Positions 26,201 through 33,718 of a stretch of 64,000 nucleotides of DNA are shown in pieces. The notes below the pieces were generated by a model. That model was not told the DNA's origin and did not search any database. It saw nothing but the letters and a program-made list of their open reading frames with translations. A program made the position numbers and the translations under genes. The first letter of the stretch is position 1, and every line of letters starts with the position of its first letter. The DNA is from Actinomycetes bacterium (GTDB taxonomy: Bacteria > Actinomycetota > Acidimicrobiia > Acidimicrobiales > Palsa-688), in the NCBI GenBank assembly GCA_021850325.1, contig JAJZMF010000020.1, positions 124,001 to 188,000 of the forward strand, written 5' to 3'.

Positions 26201-27270
26201 CCGGTGAAGCACGGGTTGCTGGCATTGATCCGGGCAGTGTTCGGAGAGGTGTGCCAGCGGTTGATCGTGGTGTCGAACTGCATCCCCGGGTCGGCGCATT
26301 CCCATGCCGCCTTGGAGATCTGACGGAACAGGTCCCTGGCCCTGACCGTCTTCAGTACCTCCCCGGTGCTGACCGCCTTCAGGTCCCAGGCCTCGTCGTC
26401 CAGGACGGCCTGCATGAACTCGTCCGTGACCCGGACCGAGTTGTTGGCGTTCTGGTACTGGACCGAGTGGCTGTCCTTGCCGTCCAGGTCCATGTCGAAG
26501 CCGGCATCACGCAGGGCACGGGCCTTGCGCTCTTCGATGGCCTTGCACCAGATGAAGTCCTCGATGTCGGGGTGGGCGGCGTCGAGGATGACCATCTTGG
26601 CCGCCCGCCTGGTCTTGCCTCCCGACTTGATGGTGCCCGCCGAGGCGTCGGCTCCCCGCATGAAGCTGACCGGCCCCGAAGCAGTACCGCCACCCCGCAG
26701 GCCCTCCTTGGAGGACCGGATACGCGACAGGTTTATCCCGGCGCCCGAGCCGCCCTTGAAGATCTTCCCCTCCTCCACGTACCAGTTGAGGATGGAGTCC
26801 ATCGAGTCCTCGACGGAGAGGATGAAGCACGCCGAAGCCTGCTGGGGGACCCCCTCGACGCCGATGTTGAACCAGACCGGCGAGTTGAAGGCGGCCCGCT
26901 GATGGACGATCAGCCACTTGAGCTCGGCTTCGAACGCCTCGGCCTCCGCCTTGTCGGTGAAGTACCCGTCCTTCTGGCCCCAGGCCAGGATGGCCCCCAC
27001 CACCCGGTCGGCCACCTGCTTGAGCGACCACTCCCGCTCCGGGGTGCCCAGGGTCCCCCGGAAGTACTTCTGAGCCAGGATATTGGTGGCGTTGACGCTC
27101 CAGGAGCTCGGGACCTCCACACCGACCTGCTCGAACGCCACGGCGCCGGTGACCCAGTTCGTTATCCGGGCGTCCCTCCGCTCCCAGGTCACGGTGTCGT
27201 AGGGGTGGGTGCCCGGCGTCGTGAAGTAGCGGCGGATGCCGATGCCGGTCCGCTCGGGGGCGATTGCCAT
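23263..27270 (-). CDS. nrdJ: Adenosylcobalamin-dependent ribonucleotide reductase with intein
   Basis: 1335 residues as translated; removal of the 381-residue intein leaves 954, a normal class II NrdJ length. Extein landmarks: AFNSPVWFN, the redox Cys in QQASACFIL, GSGAGINLS, the active-site sequence NP/CSEYMHIDN (split by the intein), and the C-terminal zinc-ribbon CYQCGVQMQRSGSCHACPSC, partly shown. It reduces ribonucleotides using a B12-derived thiyl radical, independent of oxygen. The ATG at 27270 has GGAGGG upstream; the open frame to 27321 includes non-conserved residues. A promoter with two NrdR-like boxes precedes it. It is the only reductase in the window. Confidence 0.93.
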   Translation of the reverse strand: MAIAPERTGIGIRRYFTTPGTHPYDTVTWERRDARITNWVTGAVAFEQVGVEVPSSWSVNATNILAQKYFRGTLGTPEREWSLKQVADRVVGAILAWGQKDGYFTDKAEAEAFEAELKWLIVHQRAAFNSPVWFNIGVEGVPQQASACFILSVEDSMDSILNWYVEEGKIFKGGSGAGINLSRIRSSKEGLRGGGTASGPVSFMRGADASAGTIKSGGKTRRAAKMVILDAAHPDIEDFIWCKAIEERKARALRDAGFDMDLDGKDSHSVQYQNANNSVRVTDEFMQAVLDDEAWDLKAVSTGEVLKTVRARDLFRQISKAAWECADPGMQFDTTINRWHTSPNTARINASNPCFTGDTFVHTDKGLIRFQELFARANQGEAFAVYTHDATNPEAPAERLELTRPEAFMITGYQAVSRLHFDNGMEVRCTPGHRFFTANRGYVEAQELTPDDRVKLLNLPAPAVGASYSLPYLVDVEGMGPEVDRASVLELPEKWTPELAHYLGWLTAAGGVAPDGTLVSSYAGHEGGQEAMARHRRLLAGSGGAEPVVEPGPDGAAVMRTEHPLFTAMLVGLGLPGAGQMPSGLPWAVMQAPTDVQAAYLSALFDAEGYATGGADGHVGFVSAHRSVLLDVQRLLSAFGVATSTWVRRSGREGYELRVSRASTQRFAASVGFSVTAKAVALSQLAALTGAYGGPGEDGCASLVERTDEGFALTYNLSEPRNHSYVVNGIVVRNCSEYMHIDNSACNLASLNLLSFLDEEGSFDVEGFKAAVEVVFSAQEVLVGNADYPTEPIGHNSRRFRQLGLGYANLGALLMAQGLPYDSDAGRAWAGAITALMTGHAYAVSARTAARMGPFAGFHENRDPMVNVLRMHRAEVAKINEEMVPTELLSAAQQAWDDAVEAAEMFGVRNAQASVLAPTGTIGLLMDCDTTGIEPDLGLVKTKKLVGGGTMSIVNQTVPRALRRLRYNEEQVKEIVAYIDEHKSIIGAPHLAAEHLAVFACSMGDNTIHYRGHLRMMAAAQPFISGAISKTINTPEEITVEEVEQLHIEAWQLGIKAVAMYRDNCKVAQPLATTKKATVAEEITGSEAEAHDAELARKVAELEKALKLQTVVVKQPIHEHMPRKRKSSTFSFRVADCEGYVTVGEFPDGRPGEVFISVSKQGSTLAGIMDAFAIAVSMGLQHGVPLSTYVRHFTNMRFEPAGMTDDPDLRFASSLVDYIFRRLAVEYMEPNERYDLGVMTVQERMQPTLPGVEEASIVDEPLGAETVREVELRDGRPAGALPAAPPASVPVAGPAAEAPKAKASDAPYCYQCGVQMQRSGSCHACPSCGTTSGCS
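25069..26211 (-). other. Intein within NrdJ, 381 residues
   Basis: Begins at Cys (CFTGDTFVHTDKG, block A) after the extein NASNP and ends VVNGIVVRN before the extein CSEY. Block B has CTPGHRFF with TxxH-type Thr and His, and block F/G has NHSYVVNGIVVRN. The residue before the terminal Asn is Arg where His is usual. Between the splicing blocks lies a LAGLIDADG-like endonuclease domain with motifs LGWLTAAGG and LSALFDAEG. The first has lost its acidic residue, so DNA cleavage is probably impaired or lost. The +1 extein residue is the catalytic cysteine of NrdJ. Confidence 0.9.
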
Positions 27271-27370
27271 CAGGTAGGTCCCTCCATTTCCGGACGACTG
27301 CTCTGGTGGGCGGGCAGCCACGCGGCCGTCGCCCAGCTATTGCCCGCACGTCGGCATCTCAGTCCTCAGA

Positions 27371-27386
27371 CCACAAGCTGTTGTGG
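27371..27386 (-). promoter_or_regulatory. NrdR-like box 1 (distal to promoter)
   Basis: CCACAAGCTGTTGTGG, the core of a perfect 13-bp inverted repeat (27364-27376 with 27381-27393). It matches the ACACAA-N4-TTGTGT form of NrdR boxes. Its centre is 42 bp, four helical turns, from box 2. Confidence 0.6.
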
Positions 27387-27412
27387 TCTGAGGCCTGGGC
27401 CGCGCGCCCAAG

Positions 27413-27428
27413 CCACAAGATCTTGAAC
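27413..27428 (-). promoter_or_regulatory. NrdR-like box 2 (at transcription start)
   Basis: CCACAAGATCTTGAAC; the core CACAAGATCTTG matches the NrdR box pattern well, with a weaker outer right arm. It lies directly downstream of the predicted -10, where bound repressor would block initiation. Confidence 0.6.
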
Positions 27429-27431
27429 GAC

Positions 27432-27459
27432 AGCATAGTAACTACAACCCTGTTGTCAA
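27432..27459 (-). promoter_or_regulatory. nrdJ promoter, -35 and -10
   Basis: On the minus strand, TTGACA at 27459-27454, a 16-nt spacer and TATGCT at 27437-27432, consistent with a housekeeping-sigma promoter reading into nrdJ. The predicted start near 27425 falls within NrdR-like box 2. Confidence 0.6.
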
Positions 27460-27628
27460 GAGCTCCGAGACGGCTTCACCGCCCCTCCAGGAACCGTACG
27501 GGCGGGCCCCTGTGAGCAACCAGAGGGACAGCCTGTGGATCTCCTGGGGGGAGCCTGTCACGCCTGAAGGACGCTTACCCCGGTCCTCCGGGCGCGTACC
27601 GCTGCTCCAGCTATTTAGTATCCAGCCC

Positions 27629-28210
27629 ATGCCCCGAGACGATGCACCGCTAAGCCAGAGGGAGCGCTGGGCTCTCTGCGACCTGCTCACCGAGCTCGGC
27701 CCCGACGTGCCCACCCTGTGCGAGGGATGGCGCAGCGCCGACCTGGCCGCGCACCTGGTGGCCCGCGACCACCGGCCCGATGCCGGGCCCGGGATGGCCG
27801 TCAAACTACCGCTGCTCACCGAGTGGTCGGAGCGGGTCCAGCGTGGCTACCGGGACACCCTGACCTGGGACGTACTGGTGGCCAAGGCCCGCTCCGGCCC
27901 ACCCCCCTGGCTGCGCCCGCTGGACCAGGCCATCAACACCGTCGAGTACTTCGTGCACCACGAGGACCTCCGCCGGGCCCAACCGGGATGGGAGCCACGC
28001 GAGCTCCGCCCCGAAGACGAGACCGAGCTGTGGAAGCGGGCCGCCCGGATGAAGCTGCTCGCCCGCAAGAAGGCGGCTCGCCTGGAGTCGCCGGGCCAAC
28101 CGGCCGTTCAGCTCTCCCCCTCCGGGCCCGTGGTGAGGGGCCCGGTGGGCGAGGTGGTGCTGTGGTTGCTCGGCCGGCGCTCCGAGGCCCGCGTGGAGGT
28201 CTCGGGCTGA
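27629..28210 (+). CDS. TIGR03085-family metal-binding protein (DinB/mycothiol-type)
   Basis: 193 residues from ATG 27629; longer in-frame starts exist but add unconserved residues. The sequence follows the TIGR03085 family: LCDLLTELGPDVPTLCEGWRSADLAAHLVARDHRPDA near the N-terminus (only parts quoted: CEGWRSADLAAHLVARDHRP), and the metal-binding VEYFVHHEDLRRAQPGW in the middle, giving three histidines of a DinB-like four-helix bundle. Relatives include mycothiol-dependent maleylpyruvate isomerase. Its exact reaction is unknown. A leaderless transcript is suggested by the -10-like hexamer just upstream. Confidence 0.8.
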   Translation: MPRDDAPLSQRERWALCDLLTELGPDVPTLCEGWRSADLAAHLVARDHRPDAGPGMAVKLPLLTEWSERVQRGYRDTLTWDVLVAKARSGPPPWLRPLDQAINTVEYFVHHEDLRRAQPGWEPRELRPEDETELWKRAARMKLLARKKAARLESPGQPAVQLSPSGPVVRGPVGEVVLWLLGRRSEARVEVSG

Positions 28211-28299
28211 GGCGCCAACCCTGGCAGCCGAGCACGACGGTTATGGGGCGGCTACGATCCGCGCCCCATGCGGGCTCGACGTGGCACCGGGGGCAGACC

Positions 28300-29328
28300 A
28301 TGGCCGGCGCACCTGTGAACAGGGCGTCCAGGGCCCTGCAACTGGCCGTGTGCACCGGGGTGGCAGTGGCGGCAATGGCCGGGCTGGCCGGCTCTGCCTA
28401 CGCACGCGCCGAGCCGGCCAGAAGTGGCGGCCAGCCGTTCACCCTGGCCAGCCTGGCGAGCCTCGGCGACTACACGTTCCAGGTGGTGACCCGCTCCGGG
28501 CGGTACAGCTTCGAGGTGAGCGGCGCCGTCCACTCGGCCACCGACTGGGTGGTCTCCTCCAAGGCCCCGGCGGTGACGACCTACGACGTCGGAGGACAAG
28601 GTTGGGCCCGGGCGCTCGGGCGGGTGTCGCGGGTGCACCTGCGCACCCGGCAGGGCTGGTCCCACCTCGACGGTGAGCGCACCTATGCCGAGGGCATGGT
28701 GGGCCTCACCCACGTGAGCGGCATGAGGCTCGTACGGGCCGGCACCTGCACCGGGGCGGGCCGGGCCGGCACCAGCTACAGGTTCGAGCTGCCCGGGGCC
28801 GACAGAGGCCTCTTCGACCTCCTGGCCTCGGCCTGCGTTGCCGACCGGGGCGGCGCCCTCTTGTACTACAGCCAGGGTGTCGCCGGGGGCAAGCTGGCCG
28901 GTGCCGTGCACCTCTCGGGCGACAGCTACACCTTCCGCGTGACGTCGATCGGCCACGTGCCGGCGGTCACCGTCCCCCGGCCTGCGACAACGACCACGGT
29001 CCTACCGGCCTTACCGAAGCCCGTAGGCAAGCTGCCCCCCGGCTTCCCCCGGGCACTGCCCGCACCCCCGGGCCAAGTGGTGAGCTCTGCCCGGATGGCA
29101 GCAGGCAAGTGGTACGTGCTCCTGTCGGAGGGTGGCGACGGCTCCGCCCTGGCGCGGTACGCGGCGGCGTTGCAGCGGGACGGCTTCTCCGTCACCAGCC
29201 GCACCACGGCCGCAGGCATACAGCTCGAGTCTCTCGCCTCCAAGGCCTACGACGTGCAGCTCGAGCTGCTGGCCCTGCCCGGCGAGGGGGACCAGATGTC
29301 GGTGGTGGTCGGCCTGGCCGGCCCCTGA
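28300..29328 (+). CDS. Secreted protein of unknown function
   Basis: 342 residues from ATG 28300 (an in-frame ATG at 28243 is possible). A clear signal peptide is present (SRALQLAVCTGVAVAAMAGL, cleavage near AYARA). The mature protein has a domain with LGDYTFQVVTRSGRYSFEVSG patterns over about 40-235, resembling LppX/LprG-like carriers only in general beta character. A Thr/Pro-rich linker (PRPATTTTVLPALPKPVGKL) and a small C-terminal alpha/beta domain (about 265-342) follow. No catalytic motif is seen. It may be a cell-envelope carrier or sensor. I do not recognise a named family. Confidence 0.6.
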   Translation: MAGAPVNRASRALQLAVCTGVAVAAMAGLAGSAYARAEPARSGGQPFTLASLASLGDYTFQVVTRSGRYSFEVSGAVHSATDWVVSSKAPAVTTYDVGGQGWARALGRVSRVHLRTRQGWSHLDGERTYAEGMVGLTHVSGMRLVRAGTCTGAGRAGTSYRFELPGADRGLFDLLASACVADRGGALLYYSQGVAGGKLAGAVHLSGDSYTFRVTSIGHVPAVTVPRPATTTTVLPALPKPVGKLPPGFPRALPAPPGQVVSSARMAAGKWYVLLSEGGDGSALARYAAALQRDGFSVTSRTTAAGIQLESLASKAYDVQLELLALPGEGDQMSVVVGLAGP

Positions 29329-29334
29329 CCGGCG

Positions 29335-30012
29335 CTACAGCCCGTTGCCCGAGCCGCCGACCCCCACCCGGGCACCCAGCTCGGCCCAGCGGTTGTCCGC
29401 TATGCGGGCCAGGGCCGCCAGCTGACGGCGTTCCCGGGTGCGCAGGGGCCTGCCGTCACGTCCGAGCACCACCACGAGCGACGCCCCGGTCATGTCCGCC
29501 CACGCCACGTCCGTCGGGCCGGCCGCTCCCCCGTCACCGCCCATGGAGCCCCGGGCGCCCTTGACGAAGGCGGACAGCCACGCAGCCGGGGGCACAGAGC
29601 CCGCCGAGGCGACGGGGCAGGCGGCATCGGGCCCCGTGGCTGCCACCCAGTCGGCCTCGAAGTCACGCTCCACGTGGGCCACCAGAGCACCCAGCAGCTC
29701 GGAGCGTTCCTGCCGCTCGACCAGGTAGGCAGCCGTCTCCAGGGCGTCCAGCCGAGGGTCCAGCGGGGCACCGGGCGCCTCTCGGACGTCCTCCACGTCC
29801 ACCCCGTCCACCTCGTTCATCTCGCTCACCATGAGCTCGAGCAGGTCGGCCCGCGGCAGCTCGACCACCAGTTCGTCGATGGCCCGGCCGGCCCCCCGCT
29901 CGAGTATGTCCACGCCGACCAGGTCGCCCCGTACGGCACCGATGCGGCTGGCCACCGCACCCAGGGCGCCCGGACGGTCAGGCACCCATACACGCACGAC
30001 ATAGCTAGGCAC
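29335..30012 (-). CDS. ACT domain-containing protein
   Basis: 225 residues from GTG 30012 (GTG 30021 is also in frame). The N-terminal 75 residues form an ACT domain (YVVRVWVPDRPGALGAVASR, then GVDILERGAGRAIDELVVEL), the small-ligand binding fold of amino-acid metabolism regulators. The remaining 150 residues include alternating helices and a strand ASLVVVLGRDGRPLRTRERR that looks GAF-like. There is no DNA-binding or catalytic motif. It is transcribed in the same direction as the aminotransferase 88 bp upstream, so it may sense an amino acid connected with that enzyme. Function unknown. Confidence 0.65.
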   Translation of the reverse strand: MPSYVVRVWVPDRPGALGAVASRIGAVRGDLVGVDILERGAGRAIDELVVELPRADLLELMVSEMNEVDGVDVEDVREAPGAPLDPRLDALETAAYLVERQERSELLGALVAHVERDFEADWVAATGPDAACPVASAGSVPPAAWLSAFVKGARGSMGGDGGAAGPTDVAWADMTGASLVVVLGRDGRPLRTRERRQLAALARIADNRWAELGARVGVGGSGNGL

Positions 30013-30100
30013 GGCCCACACCCTAGGACGCCGGCATGAACACTGCGTTTCGCCACGCGCTCAGCACGGTTACGGACGCGGTGCCCGAGGCGGCACCGCT

Positions 30101-31276
30101 TCAGCCGAGCTTGGGCAGCGCCCTCCTCAGGTTGCGCACCGCCTGACCTATGCGCTGCTCGTTCTCCACCAGGGCGAAACGCACGTAGCCCTCGCCACCG
30201 GGGCCGAAGCCGACGCCGGGCGAGAGAGCCACATGGGCCTCCTTGACCAGGTACTTGGCGAACTCGAGCGAGCCCATCTCCTGGTAGGGCTCGGGCACCG
30301 CGCTCCAGGCGAACATGGTCCCCACCGGCTTCTCGAGCGGCCAACCGATGCGGTGCAGGCCGTCGACCAGGGTGTCCCGACGCGACTCGTAGATGGCGTT
30401 GACAGCTTTGGGGTAGTCGGGAGCCTCGTTGAGGGCCACGATGGAGGCGATCTGGATGGGCTGGAACGTGCCGTAGTCGAGGTAGCTCTTGAGCTTGGTC
30501 AGGGCACCCACGACCTCCTTGTTGCCCACCGCGAAAGCGACCCTCCAGCCGGCCATGGAGAAGCTCTTGGTCATCGTGTAGAGCTCGACGGCCACGTCCT
30601 TGGCCCCGGGCACCTGGAGCACCGATGGTGGCTCGTACCCGTCGAAGTACGTGTCGGAGTAGGCGAAGTCGTGCACCAGCACCACCTCGCGCTCACGGGC
30701 AAAATCGACGATCCTCTGCATCCAGGCCAGGTCAACGCACTCGGTGGTGGGGTTGTGGGGGAAGGAGAAGACCACCACCTTGGGCTTGGGCCAAGCCTCC
30801 TCCCAGTTGGCCTCCAGGTTGGCGAAGAAGTCCTCCCCCGGGCCCAGGCGCACGTAGCGCACGTCCGCCCCGGCAAAAAGCGGCGCATAGATGTGGATGG
30901 GGTACGAGGGCGACGGCACCAGCGCCGTGTCGCCCGGGCCGACCAGGACCCACATGAGATGGGAGAGGCCCTCCTTGGCACCGATGGTGAACACCACCTC
31001 GGTCTCGGGGTCGAGCTCGACGTCGAAGCGGCGCCGGTACAGGTTGGACACAGCGAGACGCAGGTTGGGCAGGCCGCGCGACGAGGAGTAACGGTGGTTG
31101 CGAGGGTTATGGGCCGCCTCGGCCAACTTCTCCACCGCAACCTGGGGGCTCGGGATGTCCGGGTTACCAAAACCGAGGTCGATCACGTCCTCGCCTGCTC
31201 GGCGTGCCTCGTCGCGCAACTGGTTGATGGCGGCGAACACGTAGGGCGGAAGCCCTGTTATGCGGCGGAACTCCAC
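30101..31276 (-). CDS. PLP-dependent aminotransferase, AlaC-like
   Basis: 391 residues from GTG 31276, preceded by GAGGAGG. Fold-type I class I/II aminotransferase: N-terminal FRRITGLPPYVFAAINQL and IDLGFGNPDIPSP as in E. coli AlaC and relatives, PLP-site N175 (SFPHNPTTE), D203 and Y206 (VHDFAYSD), and the Schiff-base K237 in TMTKSFSMAGWR with the downstream Arg. AlaC makes alanine from pyruvate and glutamate; related enzymes act on homoserine-derived or aromatic substrates. The specificity is therefore provisional. An ACT-domain gene follows on the same strand. Confidence 0.85.
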   Translation of the reverse strand: MEFRRITGLPPYVFAAINQLRDEARRAGEDVIDLGFGNPDIPSPQVAVEKLAEAAHNPRNHRYSSSRGLPNLRLAVSNLYRRRFDVELDPETEVVFTIGAKEGLSHLMWVLVGPGDTALVPSPSYPIHIYAPLFAGADVRYVRLGPGEDFFANLEANWEEAWPKPKVVVFSFPHNPTTECVDLAWMQRIVDFAREREVVLVHDFAYSDTYFDGYEPPSVLQVPGAKDVAVELYTMTKSFSMAGWRVAFAVGNKEVVGALTKLKSYLDYGTFQPIQIASIVALNEAPDYPKAVNAIYESRRDTLVDGLHRIGWPLEKPVGTMFAWSAVPEPYQEMGSLEFAKYLVKEAHVALSPGVGFGPGGEGYVRFALVENEQRIGQAVRNLRRALPKLG

Positions 31277-31383
31277 GATGCCTCCTCGGCCCCGGCACCG
31301 GGGCACGGGGCACTCGTTCTTACAGGACAAAGGCTAGCCCGGACAGGCACCAGCCGGCTGGCCATTGGCCCAAGCGGAGCCGG

Positions 31384-32340
31384 TCAGGCCCCGGCCGCCG
31401 CCAGCAAGGCTGCCCCCACCGCTCCGGCGCGCTCGCCGAGCTCGGCCGGCAGGATGCGCACAGAACGGGCGCCCGGGGCCTCGGCCAGCTCGGCGAAGCT
31501 CTCCCGCAGCGGGCCCATGAGCACGGCGTGGGACTCGACCAGGCCGCCGCCCACGACGACAACCGAAGGGTCCAGGAGGTTGGCCAGGTTGGCCAGGCCG
31601 AGGGCGACCCACCAGGCGAAGTTCGCCATCACGGCCAGGGCGGCCTTGTCGCCGGCCAGGGCCAGCTCGGTCACGTGCTCGCCTTTGACGGCCTCGGGGT
31701 CGCCGCCTGCCATGGCCACCGCAGCCGGCAGCTCACCGGCGAGCGCCGCCTCCCGGCCCAGACGGCCCAGGCCGCTGCCCGAAGCGAAGCGTTCCCAGCA
31801 ACCGCGCTTGCCGCAAGGGCAGGGAGGCCCCCCCACCTCGACCACCATGTGCCCCATCTCCCCGGCAAAACCGTGGGCACCCTCCAGCAGGCTCCCCCCG
31901 ATCACGGCGCCTCCGCCTATGCCTGTGCCCAGTGTCGCCATGACCATGTTGTCAGCCCCCCGCCCGGCTCCCATGACGTGCTCGGCCCAGCAGGCAGCGG
32001 TGGCGTCGTTGACCACGTGGGCCCGCAGGCCACGGCGGTGCTCCTCCAGGCGGCGCCGGAAGGGGACGCCGTCCAGGCAGTGGAGGTTCGGGCAGTACTG
32101 CGCCGTACCCTCCCGGTCGATCATGCCCGGGGTGCCCACACCCAGGGGCAGCGCCTGTCCCGCCCGACCGGGCGGCCGCACCTGGTCCGCGGCGTCGAGG
32201 ACCGCCTCGACCACGCCCTCTGCGTCGGCAGGCGTCGCCAGCTTCACCGACGCCCCCACCTTGCCGTCCGGCCCGACCAGGACCGCCAGCACCTTCGAGC
32301 CGCCGATGTCCACGCCGATGGCACCACGTCTGCCGACCAC
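31384..32340 (-). CDS. ROK family sugar kinase, probably glucokinase
   Basis: 318 residues from GTG 32340. ATP phosphate motif VDIGGSK (10-16), catalytic Asp in HVVNDATAACWAEH, glucose-binding GTGIGGGAVIGG and EMGHMVVEVGG, and the ROK zinc motif CPCGKRGCWERFASG. The C-terminal adenosine-binding GGGLVES is also present. The family phosphorylates glucose or amino sugars, or acts as a repressor; no HTH is present here, so this is an enzyme. The nearest genes are not sugar transporters. The SpoU methyltransferase lies 35 nt upstream on the same strand. Confidence 0.87.
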   Translation of the reverse strand: MVGRRGAIGVDIGGSKVLAVLVGPDGKVGASVKLATPADAEGVVEAVLDAADQVRPPGRAGQALPLGVGTPGMIDREGTAQYCPNLHCLDGVPFRRRLEEHRRGLRAHVVNDATAACWAEHVMGAGRGADNMVMATLGTGIGGGAVIGGSLLEGAHGFAGEMGHMVVEVGGPPCPCGKRGCWERFASGSGLGRLGREAALAGELPAAVAMAGGDPEAVKGEHVTELALAGDKAALAVMANFAWWVALGLANLANLLDPSVVVVGGGLVESHAVLMGPLRESFAELAEAPGARSVRILPAELGERAGAVGAALLAAAGA

Positions 32341-32375
32341 GGGGCCCAGAGTACGGGGGAGGCGACGGGACGGGC

Positions 32376-33188
32376 TCACGGGCGCCGCGCCAGGCCGTAG
32401 AGGCCGACCGCTGTCGCAGCGGCGACATTGAGCGAGTCCACCCCGTCGGCCATGGGGATCCGGGCCGGACGGCACCGCCGCAGCACCGGGCCCGACAGGC
32501 CCCGCCCCTCGGCCCCGACCAGCATGGCGACCCGGCGGCCGGTGAGCTCCCCGGACACGTCCGCCAGTTCGGGGGCAGCCCGGTCGGGCGTGAGGGCGAC
32601 CAGCTCCAAACCGTGCTCCTCGAGGACCGAGAGCGCCTGCGGCCAAGGCTGGAGCCGCGCCGAAGGGACCCTGGCCACCTGGCCCATCGAGACCCGCACC
32701 GTCCGCCGGTAGAAGGGGTCGGCACAAGTGGGGTCCAAGAGCACGGCCGCCGCCCCGAACGCAGCGGCGTTGCGGAAGATGGCACCCAGGTTCTCCTGGT
32801 CGTTCACGCCCTCCACGACGACGACCGTGCCCTGAGCCGGCCCTTCGAGCAGCTCGGCCACCGGGCGCGCAAGGGGGCGCTCCGCAACCGCCAGCAGCCC
32901 GCGGTGCACGTTGAACCCGGCGACCGCGTCCATCACGGCCGGCCCGACCGCGTAGACGGGCACGCCGGCCAGGCCGCCTCCCACCCCGAGCGGCGCGAGC
33001 TCAGCCAGGCGCCGGTGCAGGACCATCACCGACATCACCCGGGCCCCCGCTGCCAGCACGACCTCGAGCGCCCACCGGCCCTCCACCACGAAGACACCGT
33101 CCCGGCCCTCGCTCAACCGGCGCAGGGCAGGGTCGTTGAGCGAGGTGTAGGGGCGGAGACGCTCGTCCGTAGGGTCGTCCACCTCCAC
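32376..33188 (-). CDS. SpoU/TrmH family RNA 2'-O-methyltransferase
   Basis: 270 residues. The N-terminal substrate-binding domain (FVVEGRWALEVVLAAG) is followed by the knotted SPOUT domain with the three SpoU motifs: VVVEGVNDQENLGAIFRNAAAFG (part shown as NDQENLGAIFRNAAAFG), LVGAEGRGLSG and IPMADGVDSLNVAAATAVGLY. These enzymes methylate ribose in rRNA or tRNA; RlmB- and TsnR-like proteins (thiostrepton resistance) belong here. The target is unknown. It sits between the SRPBCC gene and the ROK kinase on the same strand, probably co-transcribed. Confidence 0.87.
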   Translation of the reverse strand: MEVDDPTDERLRPYTSLNDPALRRLSEGRDGVFVVEGRWALEVVLAAGARVMSVMVLHRRLAELAPLGVGGGLAGVPVYAVGPAVMDAVAGFNVHRGLLAVAERPLARPVAELLEGPAQGTVVVVEGVNDQENLGAIFRNAAAFGAAAVLLDPTCADPFYRRTVRVSMGQVARVPSARLQPWPQALSVLEEHGLELVALTPDRAAPELADVSGELTGRRVAMLVGAEGRGLSGPVLRRCRPARIPMADGVDSLNVAAATAVGLYGLARRP

Positions 33189-33223
33189 CGTGACCAGGTC
33201 AGGTGACAGGTGCTCGGCGCTCC

Positions 33224-33670
33224 TCAGCTCTCGACCCGTGCCCGGAGCTCCTTCAGAGCCGTGTAGGTGATCCGCCCCTCGGCCCGGCGTTTGACGAACA
33301 CGGGAAGCGGGACCTTCAGGTCCACAACGAGGTGGTAGGTGATGTCAGCGGAACCGTCGTCGGCCGCCTCGATGTCGTAACTGCCGTCCAGCCGCCTCGT
33401 CACGTCCCCGCGTACCTGTTGCCAGGAGAGGCGCCCGGGGGCGTCGGAGTAGTCGTAGCGCAGCGTGTAGGACGTGCTGCGGCCGAACGCCGCAGCCCTG
33501 AAGGTCACCTCGACCGGCCGGTCCTCGTCGTCGCGCTCGTCGACAGTGACCGCCTTGATGTCTGCCGCCCACTCGGGGTAGCGCTCGAAGTCCGTGAGGA
33601 CCTGGAAGCAGTGCGCAGGGCTGGCCCGGATGACCATCCGTTCTGTTACCTGCTCCTCCAATGGGACCAC
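33224..33670 (-). CDS. SRPBCC (START/Bet v1-like) domain protein
   Basis: 148 residues: a single polyketide-cyclase/START-like domain (VIRASPAHCFQVLTDFERYPEWAADIKAV, shown only to identify; then WQQVRGDVTRRLDGSYDIE and ITYHLVVDLKVPLPVFVKRR). Such proteins form a hydrophobic cavity binding lipids or aromatic molecules. The function here is unknown. GAGGAG directly abuts the GTG at 33670, so translation may instead begin at TTG 33661. The gene lies just upstream of the SpoU methyltransferase on the same strand. Confidence 0.75.
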   Translation of the reverse strand: MVPLEEQVTERMVIRASPAHCFQVLTDFERYPEWAADIKAVTVDERDDEDRPVEVTFRAAAFGRSTSYTLRYDYSDAPGRLSWQQVRGDVTRRLDGSYDIEAADDGSADITYHLVVDLKVPLPVFVKRRAEGRITYTALKELRARVES

Positions 33671-33718
33671 CTCCTCAGGCCAAGACCTTACGCGCCATCC
33701 TCGCCACAGCGGCGCCCT

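Larger units (their letters stand above)
27271..27628. other. Divergent intergenic region, 358 bp, with nrdJ control elements
   Basis: Holds the nrdJ promoter and its two operator-like boxes (listed separately). On the other side, a TAGTAT hexamer at 27616-27621 lies only 7 nt before the ATG at 27629, which would give a leaderless mRNA for the TIGR03085 gene. An imperfect ACAAC-CCT-GTTGT dyad at 27444-27456 lies within the nrdJ promoter spacer. No cobalamin riboswitch motif was recognised. Confidence 0.45.

Noticed and set aside
27271-27511. Possible cobalamin riboswitch before the B12-dependent nrdJ
   Set aside because: The predicted leader of about 155 nt shows no B12-box-like sequence that I can recognise; the NrdR-like boxes explain control better. 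A covariance-model search would settle it.
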